A DNA stretch of 64,000 nucleotides from Sulfuricurvum kujiense DSM 16994. GTDB taxonomy: Bacteria > Campylobacterota > Campylobacteria > Campylobacterales > Sulfurimonadaceae. The stretch is from NCBI RefSeq assembly GCF_000183725.1, contig NC_014762.1, forward strand, positions 2,108,001 to 2,172,000. Reading direction: 5' to 3'. Each line of letters begins with the position of its first letter. The stretch's first letter is position 1. A program made the position numbers and the translations under genes. A model generated the notes under the pieces. It made no database searches. It was not told where the DNA came from and saw only the letters and a program-made list of their open reading frames with translations. Below, in pieces: positions 37,065-47,383 of the stretch.

Positions 37065-38384
37065 TTGAAAGAGACTTTCGCCAGATTTTTGCTCGTCTGC
37101 TTCGATGTTCTTGCCATTCTCGTATCCTTATCCGGAGCCTTTTATTTACGCCATCTATTCAGCGGCTTTTTCACTATCCCGCCTCCCCCCGACATCGCGC
37201 TTTATTTACAATTGTATCTAATTTACGGAATCGTCCTCATTGTAATCTATTTTGAGGGGATTTATACAAAGCGGTTCGATTTTTGGCAGGAACACAAACG
37301 GATCGGCAAAGCCCTTTTAGTCGCTTGTCTAGTCGCATTGGCCGTTCTTGCACTGCAAAAAGAGACAGAATTTTACTCCCGTTTTATCCTGATCATCTCT
37401 TTCGTTCTCATGTTCATACTCATCCCTGCGGAAAAATTTCTCGTGAAACGATGGCTCTACAAAATGGGGCTATGGAGACGTCAGGCGATCATACTGGGAG
37501 AAGATCCTTTTTTTGAAAAACATGTCTTTGAAAACCCCTATTTAGGATACGTTAAAGGGGATATCAACCATGCGAAAACCCTTTTTATAGCGTCCGATTA
37601 TCGACAGGTCGGAGAAATTGAAACGGTTCTGGATCAAAGTGTCAAACGCAATCAGGAGGTGATTTTTATCCCTCTCGTCAAAAGCTATGACTTTACCGAC
37701 TCGTATGTTATCCATCTGTTCAACGCCCGAACCAACCTGATCGTCCTGGAAAACAAACTTCTCAATCCGTTGAATCGGATACTCAAAGATTCAAGCGACT
37801 ATTTACTCTCTCTGCTTTTGCTCCCGTTTGCCCTTATGGTAATGATCATTATCGCTTTACGGATTAAAAAAGAGGAATCGGAAGGGAGAGTCTTGTTTAA
37901 ACAAAACCGGATGGGACGTGAAGGAAAAATGTTTGTCTGCTATAAGTTTCGTACGATGCATGAAAACGGTGATCCCATCTTGGAAGAATATCTCCGAAGC
38001 CATCCCGAAGAGATACAAAATTATGCAATCTACCATAAATACGAAAATGATCCCCGAATCACAAAAATCGGCCATTTTCTGCGTAAGAGTTCGCTTGACG
38101 AACTGCCTCAGATTTTTAATGTTCTCAAAGGGGAGATGAGCTTGATCGGGCCTCGACCGTATATGAGCGAAGAGCAGCAAAAAATCGGTAAAAAACTTCC
38201 GATGGTTTTAGCCGTAAAACCGGGAATAACAGGACTATGGCAAGTCTCAGGTCGAAGCGACGTCGATTTTTCCAGCCGGGTTTCCCTAGATGTCTGGTAT
38301 GTACGCAATTGGAATCTTTGGACTGACTTTGTTATTTTGATGAAAACGGTTAAAGTGGTTTTACGTAGAGAAGGTGCTGTTTAA
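37065..38384 (+). CDS. Polyprenyl-phosphate sugar-1-phosphate transferase (initiating enzyme)
   Basis: 439 residues. Four N-terminal membrane helices, a cytosolic linker, one further helix (about 245-268), then the bacterial sugar transferase domain with KFRTMHENGDP (about 291), RKSSLDELPQIFNVLKGEMS, IGPRP and PGITGLWQVSGRSD. It transfers a sugar-1-phosphate to undecaprenyl phosphate and starts repeat-unit assembly (WbaP/WcaJ-type). TTG start at 37065, 12 nt after rmd, with AAAGGG upstream, so same operon. The sugar is not determined by the sequence. Confidence 0.92.
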   Translation: MKETFARFLLVCFDVLAILVSLSGAFYLRHLFSGFFTIPPPPDIALYLQLYLIYGIVLIVIYFEGIYTKRFDFWQEHKRIGKALLVACLVALAVLALQKETEFYSRFILIISFVLMFILIPAEKFLVKRWLYKMGLWRRQAIILGEDPFFEKHVFENPYLGYVKGDINHAKTLFIASDYRQVGEIETVLDQSVKRNQEVIFIPLVKSYDFTDSYVIHLFNARTNLIVLENKLLNPLNRILKDSSDYLLSLLLLPFALMVMIIIALRIKKEESEGRVLFKQNRMGREGKMFVCYKFRTMHENGDPILEEYLRSHPEEIQNYAIYHKYENDPRITKIGHFLRKSSLDELPQIFNVLKGEMSLIGPRPYMSEEQQKIGKKLPMVLAVKPGITGLWQVSGRSDVDFSSRVSLDVWYVRNWNLWTDFVILMKTVKVVLRREGAV

Positions 38385-38386
38385 GG

Positions 38387-38463
38387 TGGTGCCGGCACGA
38401 GGATTTGAACCCCGGGCCTATTGATTACAAATCAATTGCTCTAGCCAACTGAGCTATGCCGGC
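38387..38463 (-). tRNA. tRNA-Thr (anticodon TGT)
   Basis: 77-nt cloverleaf with encoded CCA: acceptor arm GCCGGCA/TGCCGGC, D arm AGCTCAGTTGGCTAGAGC, anticodon arm ATTGA-TTTGTAA-TCAAT (anticodon TGT, codon ACA), T arm with GGTTCAAATCC. A -10 TATAAT (complement of 38479-38484) lies 15 nt upstream. Its 3' end is 2 nt from the stop of the convergent sugar transferase gene. Confidence 0.98.
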
Positions 38464-38534
38464 GATTTGGAGAGCGCAATTATATTCGGGTTTTCCTTAA
38501 AAAAACCATATGCGGCATCAAAATTGAACTATGT

Positions 38535-38540
38535 TATAAT
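38535..38540 (+). promoter_or_regulatory. Promoter of the dTDP-rhamnose operon
   Basis: Extended -10 TGT-TATAAT about 30 nt before the rfbA ATG; no clear -35. It is arranged divergently with the tRNA-Thr promoter. Confidence 0.6.
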
Positions 38541-38570
38541 TTTTAAAATGAACGCAGAAAAGAGACGTAA

Positions 38571-39461
38571 ATGAAAGGGATTATCCTAGCCGGCGGAAGC
38601 GGTACACGGCTTTACCCCATTACAAAAGGGGTCAGCAAGCAGTTAGTCCCGATCTATGATAAACCGATGATCTATTATCCCCTCTCGGTTCTTATGCTTG
38701 CCGGAATCCGTGAAGTACTCATTATCTCCACGCCTCACGATCTTCCCCGCTTTGAAGAGCTTCTGGGGGACGGAAGCGATATAGGGATGAGTTTCTCGTA
38801 TTGTATCCAGCCCTCACCGGACGGTTTGGCGCAGGCATTTATCCTGGGTGAGGATTTTATAGGGTCCGATGATGTCTGTTTAGTGCTCGGCGATAATATT
38901 TTTCACGGACACGGCCTCACCAGATTGCTTGCACAATCTGTCCGAAACGTCACCGAAGAGAATAAAGCGACGGTCTTCGGATATTGGGTTAAAGATCCTG
39001 AACGTTACGGTGTCGTCGAATTCGACTCAATGGGAAATGCCCTTTCCATCGAAGAAAAACCGGCCGTTCCGAAAAGCTCATACGCCGTCGTAGGGTTGTA
39101 TTTTTATCCCAACAGCGTCGTCGAGATTGCCAAAAACGTCAAGCCCTCAAAGCGGGGAGAACTCGAAATCACAACCGTCAATCAGACGTATCTGGCTCAA
39201 AACGATCTCAAAGTGGAACTGATGGGGCGAGGATACGCATGGCTCGATACGGGAACCCATGAATCCCTGCTAGAAGCAAGTATGTTTATCCAGACGATCG
39301 AAAACCGACAAGGGCTCAAAGTAGCCTGTATCGAAGAGATCGCGTATGAAATGGGATACATTTCGAAAGAAAAACTTCTCAACCTCGCTCAGCCTTTAAG
39401 TAAGAACCAATACGGCGAGTACCTGATACGCAGAGCAAACGAAGGAAAAATCGGCGAATGA
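38571..39461 (+). CDS. rfbA: Glucose-1-phosphate thymidylyltransferase
   Basis: 296 residues. Joins glucose-1-phosphate and dTTP into dTDP-glucose, first step of dTDP-L-rhamnose. Signature [31 protein letters not shown] (in parts from residue 2), catalytic [12 protein letters not shown] and [16 protein letters not shown]. Length is standard. The stop overlaps the next start (ATGA). First of four rml genes, all overlapping. Confidence 0.97.
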   Translation: MKGIILAGGSGTRLYPITKGVSKQLVPIYDKPMIYYPLSVLMLAGIREVLIISTPHDLPRFEELLGDGSDIGMSFSYCIQPSPDGLAQAFILGEDFIGSDDVCLVLGDNIFHGHGLTRLLAQSVRNVTEENKATVFGYWVKDPERYGVVEFDSMGNALSIEEKPAVPKSSYAVVGLYFYPNSVVEIAKNVKPSKRGELEITTVNQTYLAQNDLKVELMGRGYAWLDTGTHESLLEASMFIQTIENRQGLKVACIEEIAYEMGYISKEKLLNLAQPLSKNQYGEYLIRRANEGKIGE

Positions 39462-40051
39462 TATTTACACGCACTGAGATACCCGATGTTATCGTCATCG
39501 ATCCGAAAGTACACGGTGATGAACGCGGTTATTTTGTCGAAACGTTTCGTGCCGACAAACTCGAAGCTTTTTTAGGGTTTACGATCCCTTTTTGTCAAGA
39601 CAATGAGAGTAAATCTTCATACGGGGTACTGCGCGGTCTTCACTATCAACTCCCGCCTCACGCCCAAAGCAAACTGGTGCGTGTCATCGACGGGGAAGTC
39701 CTCGATGTCGCCGTCGATATCCGCAAAGGCTCCCCGACCTTCGGCCGTCATGTCTCCGTTCGCCTCTCAGGCGAAAACAAACGCCAGCTGTTCATTCCGC
39801 GCGGTTTTGCCCACGGATTCGTCGTCCTCTCCGAAACGTGTACGTTTGCCTATAAAGTCGATAATTACTACAGCCCCGAATGCGACAGAGGAATCGCATT
39901 TGACGATCCCTCTATCGGTATCGACTGGCACGTCAATCACTCCGATTTGCAGCTCTCACCCAAAGATACCGAACAGCCTCTTTTAAATGCGGCGGATCTC
40001 TTTGATTTTAGCGAAGACCTCTATGCTCAAACAGGGAGTGCACATGCGTAG
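39458..40051 (+). CDS. rfbC: dTDP-4-dehydrorhamnose 3,5-epimerase
   Basis: 197 residues, cupin fold. Catalytic residues in [17 protein letters not shown] (His and Lys) and [15 protein letters not shown]; ends with an extra tail of about 10 residues after the usual RmlC length. Epimerises dTDP-4-keto-6-deoxyglucose at C3 and C5. Overlaps rfbA by 4 nt and rfbD by 8 nt. Confidence 0.96.
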   Translation: MIFTRTEIPDVIVIDPKVHGDERGYFVETFRADKLEAFLGFTIPFCQDNESKSSYGVLRGLHYQLPPHAQSKLVRVIDGEVLDVAVDIRKGSPTFGRHVSVRLSGENKRQLFIPRGFAHGFVVLSETCTFAYKVDNYYSPECDRGIAFDDPSIGIDWHVNHSDLQLSPKDTEQPLLNAADLFDFSEDLYAQTGSAHA

Positions 40052-40913
40052 TATACTCGTCACCGGAGCCAACGGGCAATTGGGTTCCGAGATCAAAAAA
40101 CTGAGCCGTTTATACCCGCAGTATGAATTTACCTTTTCGGGCAGAGAGACGCTGGATCTGGGCAACCTGTGTAAAATGGAAGATTATTTCGACGGAAAAC
40201 GCTTTGACGCCATCATTAACTGCGGAGCCTATACCGCCGTCGACAAAGCCGAATCCGAACCCGAGCTTGCGGACACGATCAATCACCGTTTCGTAAGTAT
40301 GCTGGCCAAAATCGCCAAAATCAAAAAATCGGCCCTGATCCATATTTCAACCGATTACGTCTTTGACGGACAAAACTACCGTCCCTACGTCGAAACCGAT
40401 CCTACCGATCCGCAGGGGGTCTACGGCAGAACCAAACAAAAAGCGGAAAACGCCATTTTGGCCACGGCTCCTGCAAATACACTTATCATCCGAACGTCAT
40501 GGGTGTATTCGTCGTTCGGCACTAATTTCGTCAAAACGATGCTCAGACTCGGAAAAGAACGCGACACTCTGGGGGTCATCTATGACCAAGTGGGGACGCC
40601 GACCTATGCAGAGGATTTGGCACGTACCGTTTTGGAACTCCTGCCGAAAATCAGTAACGAATCTCCCGAAATCTATCATTACAGCAATGAGGGAGCCATA
40701 AGCTGGTATGACTTTTCCAAAACGATCTTTGAACTCTCAGGTATCGTGTGTGACGTCAAGGCGCTTACGAGCGACCAATATCCGACACAGGCGAAACGCC
40801 CCCATTACAGTTTGCTGAACAAATCAAAAATCAAAAACGATTTCGGCATCACTATCCCGTATTGGAAAGACTCTCTGTGTAGATGTTTAGAAGAATTAGG
40901 AGCCAAGTCATGA
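40044..40913 (+). CDS. rfbD: dTDP-4-dehydrorhamnose reductase
   Basis: 289 residues from ATG 40044; an upstream in-frame start at 39987 would add 19 unusual residues inside rfbC and is rejected. Rossmann motif [17 protein letters not shown], catalytic region STDYVFDGQNYRPYVE and YxxxK in YGRTKQKAE. Last step to dTDP-L-rhamnose. The order rfbA-C-D-B, with rfbB last, is less usual than B-D-A-C. Confidence 0.96.
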   Translation: MRSILVTGANGQLGSEIKKLSRLYPQYEFTFSGRETLDLGNLCKMEDYFDGKRFDAIINCGAYTAVDKAESEPELADTINHRFVSMLAKIAKIKKSALIHISTDYVFDGQNYRPYVETDPTDPQGVYGRTKQKAENAILATAPANTLIIRTSWVYSSFGTNFVKTMLRLGKERDTLGVIYDQVGTPTYAEDLARTVLELLPKISNESPEIYHYSNEGAISWYDFSKTIFELSGIVCDVKALTSDQYPTQAKRPHYSLLNKSKIKNDFGITIPYWKDSLCRCLEELGAKS

Positions 40914-41917
40914 AAACCATTCTCGTCACCGGATGCGCCGGATTTATCGGAAGCAACTTCGTCCCCTACTTTCTCGACAAATACCCCGATATCCGTCTGA
41001 TTAACTTAGACCTTCTTACGTATGCGGGCAATCTCGAAAACCTTGCCGAAGTTGAAAACAACGACCGTCATATTTTTGTCAAAGGGGATATCTGCGACCG
41101 TACCCTGGTCGAATCACTTTTCAAAGAGTATGACATCCGAGGGGTGATCCATTTTGCCGCAGAGAGCCATGTCGACAACTCGATCAAAAATCCGGGGATT
41201 TTTGTCCAAACCAATGTCAACGGCACCTTTACCCTGATCGACGTCGCCTACAAACAGTGGATGGAAAAACCTTTTGCCTTTAAAGCCGGGTATGAGGGGT
41301 GTCGCTTTCATCATATCAGTACCGACGAAGTGTACGGAACACTCGGGGAGAGCGGATACTTTAGCGAAGAAACCTCCTACGCCCCCAATTCGCCCTACAG
41401 CGCGTCCAAAGCGGGATCTGATATGATCGTCCGTTCGTATCACCATACCTACGGAATGGACACGGTCATTACCAACTGCTCTAACAACTACGGACCGAAA
41501 CAGCACAGTGAAAAGCTGATCCCGACCATTATCCGAAAAGCCCTTGCGGGAGAAAATATCCCCATCTACGGAGACGGCAAAAACATCCGCGACTGGCTGT
41601 ACGTCACAGACCACTGTAAAGGGATCGATTTGGCATACCACAGAGGGCGAAGCGGCGAAGTGTACAACATCGGCGGGCGCAATGAACGTAACAACAATCA
41701 GATCGCAGAGCGTATCTGTACCCTGCTCGATACCATGCGCCCCCGCAGCGACGGCAAAAGCTATAAAGAGTTTATCACCTATGTCGAAGACCGAGCCGGA
41801 CATGACCGCCGCTATGCCATCGATGCGTCCAAAATCGAAACGGAACTCGGGTGGAGAGCCGATGAAAATTTTGAGACCGGTATCCTAAAAACGGTCGAAT
41901 GGTTTTTAGAGCGTTAA
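40910..41917 (+). CDS. rfbB: dTDP-glucose 4,6-dehydratase
   Basis: 335 residues from ATG 40910, which overlaps the rfbD stop by 4 nt; a start at 40883 is not supported. Rossmann GCAGFIGSNFVPYFLDK, active-site STDEVYGTLG and YSASKAGSD, and ENIPIYGDGKNIRDWLYV. Converts dTDP-glucose to dTDP-4-keto-6-deoxyglucose. It ends at a short hairpin. Confidence 0.97.
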   Translation: MKTILVTGCAGFIGSNFVPYFLDKYPDIRLINLDLLTYAGNLENLAEVENNDRHIFVKGDICDRTLVESLFKEYDIRGVIHFAAESHVDNSIKNPGIFVQTNVNGTFTLIDVAYKQWMEKPFAFKAGYEGCRFHHISTDEVYGTLGESGYFSEETSYAPNSPYSASKAGSDMIVRSYHHTYGMDTVITNCSNNYGPKQHSEKLIPTIIRKALAGENIPIYGDGKNIRDWLYVTDHCKGIDLAYHRGRSGEVYNIGGRNERNNNQIAERICTLLDTMRPRSDGKSYKEFITYVEDRAGHDRRYAIDASKIETELGWRADENFETGILKTVEWFLER

Positions 41918-41930
41918 AAACGCTTTATTT
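41910..41930. terminator. Short hairpin between convergent rfbB and sulfatase genes
   Basis: AGCGTT-AAA-AACGCT (41910-41924) followed on the plus strand by TTATTT; the rfbB stop is inside the stem. Only 6 bp, so a weak, possibly bidirectional terminator. Confidence 0.5.
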
Positions 41931-43923
41931 AATCCTTTTGTTCAATCCGTTTCTGTTTCAAATGGGAACGGATCAAATATTCCTCCGCGGCCAACGTTGC
42001 TTTGTAATACGCATTGCACTCTGATTGATACGCATTTTTGGCCTTATCAACCTCAAATGCCCCACGGTCTGAAATAATAATACCGGCATCATTAAATCCG
42101 CAATGAAGTGTATGCGGGGCCAGAAGATCAACTCCCATTGATACATAATCGGCATTGCTTAGCGTTAAATTGTAGAGTGTCGGAAAAATATCCTTATGCG
42201 ACCCGGCCACCGACGTATCGATGTCGGCCGGCTTCAGATGCTTTGGCAAATAGAGATAAAAAGGGATCAGCTTTGAGGTTGCCACCGGATCATCGTATTT
42301 CATACTCGATTCGATCGTGTTGTTGTCGGCGGTGATGACGACGACCGTATTGGAAAATGCAGGATTACTTTTGATCTCATCCATAAAGCGTCCCGCCATA
42401 TCCAACGCATACGCATAATCATGAAGCCGCTTTTCCAGCAAAGCCCGATCTCCGTTCATGTGCTTCGTCATCCCACTCGACCATACCAGAGGTCTGGACG
42501 TGTATTCGGGTGGGATATCATAAGGGGGATGATTGTTCGTCGTCATCAAATAGATGAACTGAGGTTTTTTGGCATCGGAGAGTTTTTTGAGGAGAAAATC
42601 ATACGCATACTGATCAAATACCCCCCAGCTGTGCGATGCTTTTGTTTCATCCAGTTTTAGCGCGCTGACAATTGCCCCTTTCCCCTCGACACGATCAAAT
42701 CCCTGATATTTCATAAATCCGCCGACATTCCGCCAGGAGAGATCGCCTCCGTACACATAGGAGGTTTCATACCCTTTTGACTGATAGACTCTCGCAGAGG
42801 CTTGTTTGAAAGCCGTTTGTACATAATTGCTCTGCCCGAAAGAGGTACTCTCAGGCCGTGCCGCGATATTTAAAAGAAACGGTTCCATGGAACTGATGGT
42901 GCCGTTTGAGCCGGAAACAAAATTACGAAATAGCGTGTCTTCATCAAAATGTTTTTTGAGCCGCCCCATAATGTCAAACGTCTCGCTTTGGTACTGCGTG
43001 ATCGGCATTCCGAAACTCTCAACCATAATCACGACGACATTCGGGGGATTTTTTTCAAGCTGGGGGTTTTGGCGGGTTCGCTGCGGCAATGATCCCAATA
43101 AGTCTTTCGGATTGAGCTCTCTGTTTTGGAGATGGATGCGAAAAGCTTCGGTTATATTGTTTTCATATCCCATCATCTTGATCAGATTATAATCGTTCGA
43201 TTTGCTTGTTTTATACTGTTTGTAGGATTTTATGATTGCAAATACGCCGTTTTGGGGAAGCTGATTGATAAATGGGTCCGAAGAGACATCCACAACATAT
43301 TTCGATATCGGAAAAATCCCTAACGATCCGCGCGCGGCCAAAAATGACAATGCGATCATCACGACATAGATTCCGATCTTCCCCGCAACGGGTAACGGGA
43401 GGGTTTTAACCTCCTCGGTGCGTCGGAAAACGAAAGTGATCAACTTCCAAAGAACAATACCGTATAGCACTCCCAGTACGCTTAAAAGAGGGATGTTATA
43501 GTTTTTCCATGCTATTTCCAGCAAAGCTTTCGTATCATCGTCCATCACACCGAAAATCATAATATTCGCATGCTCTGCGAAATAGGAATAAAACGCCATA
43601 TCGGCACCCAAAAACATGCTGATGAGGATAAAAACCGTCCAAAAATAACCCGTTAATATGCGGCGGATCGTCCGATTTCTGCTCCGGACCAGTTGCATGA
43701 GGGCAAGGATCAGCAGCGACACGATACTGACGTATCCTAAAACACTCAAATCCAATCGCAAACCGAACCAAAGGGCATACAGCCATTCGCCGCGCAACGT
43801 CTCGGGAAGTGCCTCATACGGAGAAAAATGGTTATAAAACCATAGGCGGATCGACGACATAATAAGTAAAAAAATGAATTGAATTTTGACGATAGCGACA
43901 ATAAAGGGGTGAATTCTAGGCAT
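41929..43923 (-). CDS. LTA synthase-family membrane sulfatase (phosphoglycerol/phosphoethanolamine transferase-like)
   Basis: 664 residues: five N-terminal membrane helices (to about 215), then an alkaline-phosphatase-fold periplasmic domain. It has the metal-site VVVIMVESFG (about 300), candidate nucleophile Thr in SGSNGTISSMEP (about 343), and VVVITADNN and GSHKDIFPTL for the other metal ligands. Such enzymes transfer phosphoglycerol or phosphoethanolamine from phospholipid to an envelope glycan (OpgB, LtaS types). In a Gram-negative the acceptor would be LPS, O-chain or periplasmic glucan; which one is unknown. A second family member lies at 55532. Confidence 0.85.
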   Translation of the reverse strand: MPRIHPFIVAIVKIQFIFLLIMSSIRLWFYNHFSPYEALPETLRGEWLYALWFGLRLDLSVLGYVSIVSLLILALMQLVRSRNRTIRRILTGYFWTVFILISMFLGADMAFYSYFAEHANIMIFGVMDDDTKALLEIAWKNYNIPLLSVLGVLYGIVLWKLITFVFRRTEEVKTLPLPVAGKIGIYVVMIALSFLAARGSLGIFPISKYVVDVSSDPFINQLPQNGVFAIIKSYKQYKTSKSNDYNLIKMMGYENNITEAFRIHLQNRELNPKDLLGSLPQRTRQNPQLEKNPPNVVVIMVESFGMPITQYQSETFDIMGRLKKHFDEDTLFRNFVSGSNGTISSMEPFLLNIAARPESTSFGQSNYVQTAFKQASARVYQSKGYETSYVYGGDLSWRNVGGFMKYQGFDRVEGKGAIVSALKLDETKASHSWGVFDQYAYDFLLKKLSDAKKPQFIYLMTTNNHPPYDIPPEYTSRPLVWSSGMTKHMNGDRALLEKRLHDYAYALDMAGRFMDEIKSNPAFSNTVVVITADNNTIESSMKYDDPVATSKLIPFYLYLPKHLKPADIDTSVAGSHKDIFPTLYNLTLSNADYVSMGVDLLAPHTLHCGFNDAGIIISDRGAFEVDKAKNAYQSECNAYYKATLAAEEYLIRSHLKQKRIEQKD

Positions 43924-43943
43924 TGAAACTCTTTTTAGGCGGT

Positions 43944-43949
43944 ATTATA
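43944..43949 (-). promoter_or_regulatory. Candidate promoter of the sulfatase gene
   Basis: TATAAT on the minus strand about 20 nt before the ATG at 43923, in the 102-bp divergent gap with the UDP-xylose synthase gene. No clear -35 is visible. Confidence 0.5.
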
Positions 43950-44025
43950 TCTAGCCTTTAGTAATTCCGAAAATTAATCATCGACACGGTAAAATAGCGT
44001 AATTAGTCAAGGCAAAGGGGTATAT

Positions 44026-44964
44026 GTGCGCAAACGTATCTTGGTAACAGGGGGGGCCGGATTTGTCGGAAGCCATCTGTGCAGACGGCTTCTGAACGAA
44101 GGCAACGATGTCATCTGTCTGGATAATTTTTTCACCGGAAGCAAAGAGAATATTATCGACCTGTTGCCCCACCCTTATTTCGAGCTGATCCGTCATGACG
44201 TGCAAGAGCCTATTTTGCTGGAAGTCGATGAAATCTATAACCTCGCCTGCCCCGCTTCACCTCCCCATTATCAGTTTGATCCCGTAGCGACAACGCGCAC
44301 GTCGGTACTCGGTGCCATCAATATGCTCGACATCGCCCGTAAATGCAAAGCCAAAATCTTGCAGGCCAGCACCAGCGAAGTATACGGAGATCCCGAAGTG
44401 CACCCTCAGCCCGAAAGCTACCGCGGCAGTGTCAGCACGACGGGGATACGCGCCTGCTATGACGAGGGGAAACGGTGTGCCGAAACGCTGTTTTTTGATT
44501 ATTACCGACAACACGGCGTCAAAATAAAAGTCATCCGTATCTTTAACACCTACGGACCTTATATGAATCCGGATGACGGACGGGTCGTGAGCAATTTCAT
44601 CATGCAGGCTCTGCGTAATCAAGACATCACTATTTACGGTGCAGGGACGCAAACGCGCAGTTTTCAGTATGTCGACGATCTCGTCGAGGGGATGATCCGA
44701 CTCATGAACAGCGATGACAGTTTTACGGGTCCAGTGAATATCGGAAATCCGGGAGAGTTTACGATGTTGGAACTGGCTCAAAAAATAATCACCCTCACCG
44801 GTTCGTCGTCCAAACTGACTTATAAACCTCTTCCGCAAGACGATCCGCTTCAGCGGCAGCCTGATATCAGCTTGGCCAAAAAAGAGCTGGACTGGGAGCC
44901 GACCATCGCGCTCGAAGAGGGGTTGAAAAAAACGATTGCCTACTTTAAGTCACTTACACGATGA
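44026..44964 (+). CDS. uxs: UDP-glucuronate decarboxylase (UDP-xylose synthase)
   Basis: 312 residues, extended SDR. Rossmann [17 protein letters not shown], family stretch [27 protein letters not shown], catalytic [16 protein letters not shown] and YxxxK in [10 protein letters not shown], then [20 protein letters not shown]. Makes UDP-xylose from UDP-glucuronate, which Ugd (53295) supplies. GTG start at 44026 with AAAGGGG 5 nt upstream. The stop overlaps the next start (ATGA). Confidence 0.93.
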   Translation: MRKRILVTGGAGFVGSHLCRRLLNEGNDVICLDNFFTGSKENIIDLLPHPYFELIRHDVQEPILLEVDEIYNLACPASPPHYQFDPVATTRTSVLGAINMLDIARKCKAKILQASTSEVYGDPEVHPQPESYRGSVSTTGIRACYDEGKRCAETLFFDYYRQHGVKIKVIRIFNTYGPYMNPDDGRVVSNFIMQALRNQDITIYGAGTQTRSFQYVDDLVEGMIRLMNSDDSFTGPVNIGNPGEFTMLELAQKIITLTGSSSKLTYKPLPQDDPLQRQPDISLAKKELDWEPTIALEEGLKKTIAYFKSLTR

Positions 44965-46046
44965 ATAAGCCGACACATAAACAGCCGACCGCGCTCATCT
45001 GCCTCTCGCCACATATCGGGGGGATGGAGCTCGCCAGCCTCAAGCTGGCGAAAACCCTTAGCCGCTATGTCGATTTGACCTTTATCATTCAAGAAGGGAA
45101 GTTTATCCATCAGCAATGCCTGAACAATCCCGACTACCGCGACATACGTTTCGAAACTATCGCGTTTTCACGAACACTCGGCCCTTCTCTCATCCGAAAC
45201 GGGCGAAAGATCGTCAAAAAATACGGTATCAAAAATGTCATATTTTTAGGGGCTTCCGAGCTTAAATCACTCTATTTTTCATTTTTGGGGCTGGATATCA
45301 ACCTGATCGTCCGTCACGGAACAATCAAATCGACTCCGAAAAAGGACTGGTTTCATCGTCTAATCTATTCTAATGTCGCCTATCATGTCCCGATTTCCAA
45401 ATACATGTCCGGCAATGTCCAACAGATCATCCCATTCGGTCCGAAAAGCCAGATGCGGGTCATCGTCCCATCACTTCCAAAGCCGATCAGCACCCTTCCT
45501 AAAACACCTTCCGATACCCTAAGATTATTACATGCCGGACGGGTCACTGCGGGCAAAGGGATCGACAAAGCCATTTTGGCATGCGCTATTTTGGACGAAA
45601 ACAATATCCCATTCAGCTTCGACAACTTCGGGCCTGCCGATCCAAAATATGCCCAAAAGCTTGAGCAGTTGCTCAAATCTATCACCTATGCCGACAAAAT
45701 CCATATCAAAGGGTTTACCGATTCCATCTACGATGAGTATCAACGGCACGATATTTTTATTTTCCCGACACCGGATGAGGGGTATGGAAACGTTATGATG
45801 GAGGCGATTTCCCACGGGATCATCGTCATCGCGTTTGACAATACCGCCATCAGCAATTTCGGAGAGATGGGATTTCATATCCATCTCGTCGAAGATCAAA
45901 ATCTCGATGCTCTTAAAGAGCGGCTGCTGTTCATCGCGCAAAACCTGGAAAACGAAAAAGCGCTGGCGCTTGAGAATATCGGAAAAGCCTCCATTAAGTT
46001 TGCCTCGGATCGGGAAGCCTCCGAATACTTGGAACTTCTCGTTTAG
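44961..46046 (+). CDS. Glycosyltransferase family 4
   Basis: 361 residues, GT-B. N-terminus [20 protein letters not shown]; donor-site [19 protein letters not shown] (about 268-286) with the E-x7-E pattern. Translationally coupled to uxs (ATGA), so UDP-xylose is a plausible donor, by context only. Its end overlaps the convergent O-antigen ligase gene by 4 nt. Confidence 0.88.
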   Translation: MNKPTHKQPTALICLSPHIGGMELASLKLAKTLSRYVDLTFIIQEGKFIHQQCLNNPDYRDIRFETIAFSRTLGPSLIRNGRKIVKKYGIKNVIFLGASELKSLYFSFLGLDINLIVRHGTIKSTPKKDWFHRLIYSNVAYHVPISKYMSGNVQQIIPFGPKSQMRVIVPSLPKPISTLPKTPSDTLRLLHAGRVTAGKGIDKAILACAILDENNIPFSFDNFGPADPKYAQKLEQLLKSITYADKIHIKGFTDSIYDEYQRHDIFIFPTPDEGYGNVMMEAISHGIIVIAFDNTAISNFGEMGFHIHLVEDQNLDALKERLLFIAQNLENEKALALENIGKASIKFASDREASEYLELLV

Positions 46047-47383
46047 AAAAAGCCTTTAATAAAGACAGCCGTATAAAATACGGCTCCTATCCCTATGACC
46101 TGAAATAAAAACACCCTATTTTCCTGAATGTCGCGCTGAATGCTCCGATGTTTACGATCGATCATGCTGACGGCCAGCATCAATATCCACAGATGCAAAA
46201 ATACGCGCAGATTAAAGATCGTCATCGTTAACCCCATAGCGATTGCCATCGTAATCGCCAGTTGTATGAAACGGAGACTTTCATCCTTCGGCCGATATTT
46301 ATAGATTTGATAAAAAATATTCAAAAATGCCAATAAGCCGATGAGTCCGAATTGCAGCATGACACTAATGTACTGGTTGTGCTCATGGGCGATGGATTTT
46401 ACCTCGTCATCTTTCGGCAAAACACGCTTAAACACCTCATCCATTGAATCTCCCGTCCCCACACCGAACCAGAAATTATCTTTGATAACCTCTAGACTGT
46501 ATATCCAAAATCCGACACGCTGCCCCAAAGAAGAATCAAAATCAGCGGTAGGCTGGGCAAGTTTTTCAATCTCTATAACCGTTTGAGCCACTTTGTTTTG
46601 CAGTAAATCGCTGCTTTGATACATAGCCCCCGCAAAGATAGAAATTCCGATCAATGCGGGGAGTATCCATTTTCGGTGATAATAAAAAAAGAAAAAGGCA
46701 AGTAAAGGGAAAAAAGCGATGTATCCGGTTCTCCCTCCCGTCACGAAAATATTTGCCGATGCGGTAAGGGTAAAAAAGAACATGATCGCTTTTAAACGGA
46801 TATCCTCTTTGGCATACAAGACCTTTTGAGCCAATAGTACGACCGTAAAGGCGAGGACTACACCGTAATGGATATGGTGTAAAAAAGGTGACGGATCCCC
46901 TACACAAAATGCTTTATAGAAAAACCGGTCGCCGATGCCGAATTCCCACGGAATGATCCCGAAAAACATCGAATACGATAAAATTTCGCTCACCATCATC
47001 GCTACGATAAAAGCGCCGATAATCCGATTGATATAACGTCCGTCGATCACCGTTAAAAAGACAAAAAGATAAAGTACGTTTTTTACGTGGCTTATGGAAT
47101 GCCATCCGTTTATAAGGCTATCAGAGCCGATTAGCCAAATGAAATAGACCATCAGAAAATAGCTAAATGCACGGACTACCCTGTTTTTCCACACTTCTCT
47201 TGCATAATGAACGATATTTCCGCGTAAAAAAAACAAAATCAAAATAACGATGAAAATACGGCTGGTAACCGCTGCGGTAATCGGAACGAAAAACATATAG
47301 ACGACAATCAGATTGTTCATCCATAGGGTTAGCCTGTCTTTATCGCTTCGCAGCTCAAGAAATTTAGTGTACAGATGATTCAT
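46043..47383 (-). CDS. O-antigen ligase / polymerase family protein
   Basis: 446 residues, about ten to twelve membrane helices, with the PF04932-type periplasmic region (WFGVGTGDSMDEVF then EHNQYISVMLQFGLIG). WaaL ligases attach O-chain to lipid A-core; Wzy polymerases extend it; both share this fold. With LPS-core glycosyltransferases directly upstream and an ABC-type (Wzy-independent) exporter in the window, WaaL is the better guess. Its start overlaps the GT2 gene by 20 nt. Confidence 0.8.
   Translation of the reverse strand: MNHLYTKFLELRSDKDRLTLWMNNLIVVYMFFVPITAAVTSRIFIVILILFFLRGNIVHYAREVWKNRVVRAFSYFLMVYFIWLIGSDSLINGWHSISHVKNVLYLFVFLTVIDGRYINRIIGAFIVAMMVSEILSYSMFFGIIPWEFGIGDRFFYKAFCVGDPSPFLHHIHYGVVLAFTVVLLAQKVLYAKEDIRLKAIMFFFTLTASANIFVTGGRTGYIAFFPLLAFFFFYYHRKWILPALIGISIFAGAMYQSSDLLQNKVAQTVIEIEKLAQPTADFDSSLGQRVGFWIYSLEVIKDNFWFGVGTGDSMDEVFKRVLPKDDEVKSIAHEHNQYISVMLQFGLIGLLAFLNIFYQIYKYRPKDESLRFIQLAITMAIAMGLTMTIFNLRVFLHLWILMLAVSMIDRKHRSIQRDIQENRVFLFQVIGIGAVFYTAVFIKGFF

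Noticed and set aside
39987-40043. Longer rfbD start
   Set aside because: The added residues are unlike any RmlD start and are read from the rfbC end; the ATG at 40044 gives the Rossmann motif at the normal position.
41114-41803. 229-codon frame antisense to rfbB
   Set aside because: Complete shadow of a well-conserved gene, with no ribosome-binding site and no recognisable protein features.
44257-44838. 193-codon frame antisense to uxs
   Set aside because: Same reason: a shadow of a conserved SDR gene.
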